From: Rossellomorea marisflavi
GTDB taxonomy: Bacteria; Bacillota; Bacilli; Bacillales; Bacillaceae_B
Assembly: GCF_009806575.1 (NCBI RefSeq)
Contig: NZ_CP047095.1
Span: forward strand, 2,422,001-2,486,000
Reading direction: 5' to 3'
DNA: 64,000 nt
The position numbers and the translations under genes are program-made. Positions 63,572-64,000 of this stretch are shown in pieces. The notes beneath the pieces are model-generated. The model ran no database searches. It was given only the letters and a program-made list of their open reading frames with translations, and had not been told where the DNA came from. Every line of letters starts with the position of its first letter. Within the stretch, counting starts at the first letter, position 1.

Positions 63572-63750
63572 CGGGAGATGTTGGCAGCTCACCGATAATT
63601 GTCGGGATTGAAAGACAATTCTCCTCTAGTACTTTAGTAATCACCGAAACTAAAGGGTATAAAGACTCACCGGATGGTTTGCTTTCATTTCCAACACAAG
63701 AAATTCATCTCTCCCGCACCTAATAATTACCTGAACAAGAAGATTGACAA
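63572..63750 (-). promoter_or_regulatory. Promoter and structured 5' leader of the CAP gene
   Basis: Minus strand TTGTCA (63750-63745) then TAATTATTA places a start near 63716. From there CGGGAGA (63716-63710) pairs with TCTCCCG (63578-63572), enclosing ATTTC/GAAAT, CTTTAGT/ACTAAAG and AATTGTC/GACAATT hairpins and three GGTGA motifs. I could not match it to the c-di-AMP (ydaO), SAM, lysine or cobalamin cores. About 75 nt separate it from the ATG. Confidence 0.5.
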
Positions 63751-63818
63751 CTTTATGAACGGCGTTCCTCTGTGACATTTGTTACAGGTTTTTTTCAATG
63801 ATTTCTATATGAAGCAGC

Positions 63819-64000
63819 TCAGATCAACTCTGACATGACCAGTATATGACACTGTATCAGTTTCTCTTTTACTTCTGCCGGAAAGGGAGAGTCACTAATT
63901 CGTTTGGTGGCCAAATAGAACTTGTCCAACGGTCCCTTTCTGATCCGGGGGTGGCTGAACTCATCCTGAAGCTCCCGCTTGATTGCTTCGCGGAGGACCT
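63819..64000 (-). CDS. C-terminal fragment of an unknown protein
   Basis: An open frame runs in from the right edge and ends at TGA (63821-63819). The visible tail is VLREAIKRELQDEF...HPRIRKGPLDKFYLATKRIS and ends ILVMSELI; it is helical and charged. Codon usage fits the neighbourhood. Too little remains for assignment. The CAP leader lies about 70 bp downstream. Confidence 0.6.
   Translation of the reverse strand, partial: VLREAIKRELQDEFSHPRIRKGPLDKFYLATKRISDSPFPAEVKEKLIQCHILVMSELI

Noticed and set aside
1..64000. Prophage, IS element, CRISPR array or anti-phage island
   Set aside because: I found no transposase, integrase, phage structural gene, cas gene or regular spacer array; base composition and codon use are uniform across the window.

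Overview
The window looks like chromosome from a spore-forming, pigmented Bacillaceae species. GC content is moderate, SD sequences are strong (AGGAGG type), GTG and TTG starts are common, and there is a complete gerA-type germinant receptor operon, a Ku/LigD repair pair, T-box and FMN riboswitches, and a Fur-box promoter. A C30-type carotenoid cluster suggests a yellow or orange, often marine, Bacillus/Rossellomorea-like organism; that placement is inference. I saw no prophage, IS element, CRISPR array, rRNA or complete tRNA.

Layout. 0-6.5 kb: truncated response regulator with a 41-aa membrane peptide, pxpA-yjbQ, several small conserved-looking genes, and a TetR/SMR exporter operon with a visible promoter and operator. 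6.5-16.5 kb: gerAA-AB-AC (minus), AI-2E family permease, GNAT/peptidase E pair, 14-TM MFS exporter, cold-shock gene. 16.5-25 kb: excalibur protein, an amber-interrupted small ORF, CoA-type Nudix, PH-domain and DUF3900 proteins, metG behind a T-box plus a phosphoesterase, methyltransferase. 25-32.4 kb: trpEGDCFBA, tightly overlapping, behind two tandem T-boxes with TGG specifiers. 32.4-40.5 kb: desaturase-like flavoprotein, panF-yhdT, a Fur-controlled sRNA candidate resembling FsrA, PAP2, ku, ligD, dapF. 40.5-47.2 kb: purine permease, ribDEBAH behind an FMN riboswitch, and a small WYL-like gene whose promoter carries a LexA box. 47.2-54.9 kb: patatin/Nudix/WYL-regulator operon, DUF4870, uppP, DedA, amidohydrolase, a GNAT gene with a structured attenuator-like leader, CBO0543 and DUF2639 genes. 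55-64 kb: murG-like gene, carotenoid cluster (cruF-like, acyltransferase, glycosyltransferase, crtP-like), MATE pump, SDR, CAP-domain secreted protein with a structured leader, and the end of an unknown gene.

Two cross-cutting observations. Six genes (a small membrane protein, ligD, uppP, an amidohydrolase, a CBO0543 protein and a MATE pump) are each broken by what is best explained as one missing base, mostly in a short homopolymer. This pattern fits systematic base-calling undercounts better than six independent pseudogenes, although the first lies on a perfect A_AAA_AAG slippery heptamer. Three diverged copies of a ~300-bp intergenic repeat lie at 15.6, 47.3 and 54.6 kb.

The most interesting candidates for new or under-described biology are the FsrA-like sRNA (35771-35865), the leader-peptide/SD-sequestering leader of the GNAT gene (53231-53371), the multi-hairpin leader of the CAP-domain gene (63572-63716), and the LexA-controlled small WYL-like gene (46196-46414).
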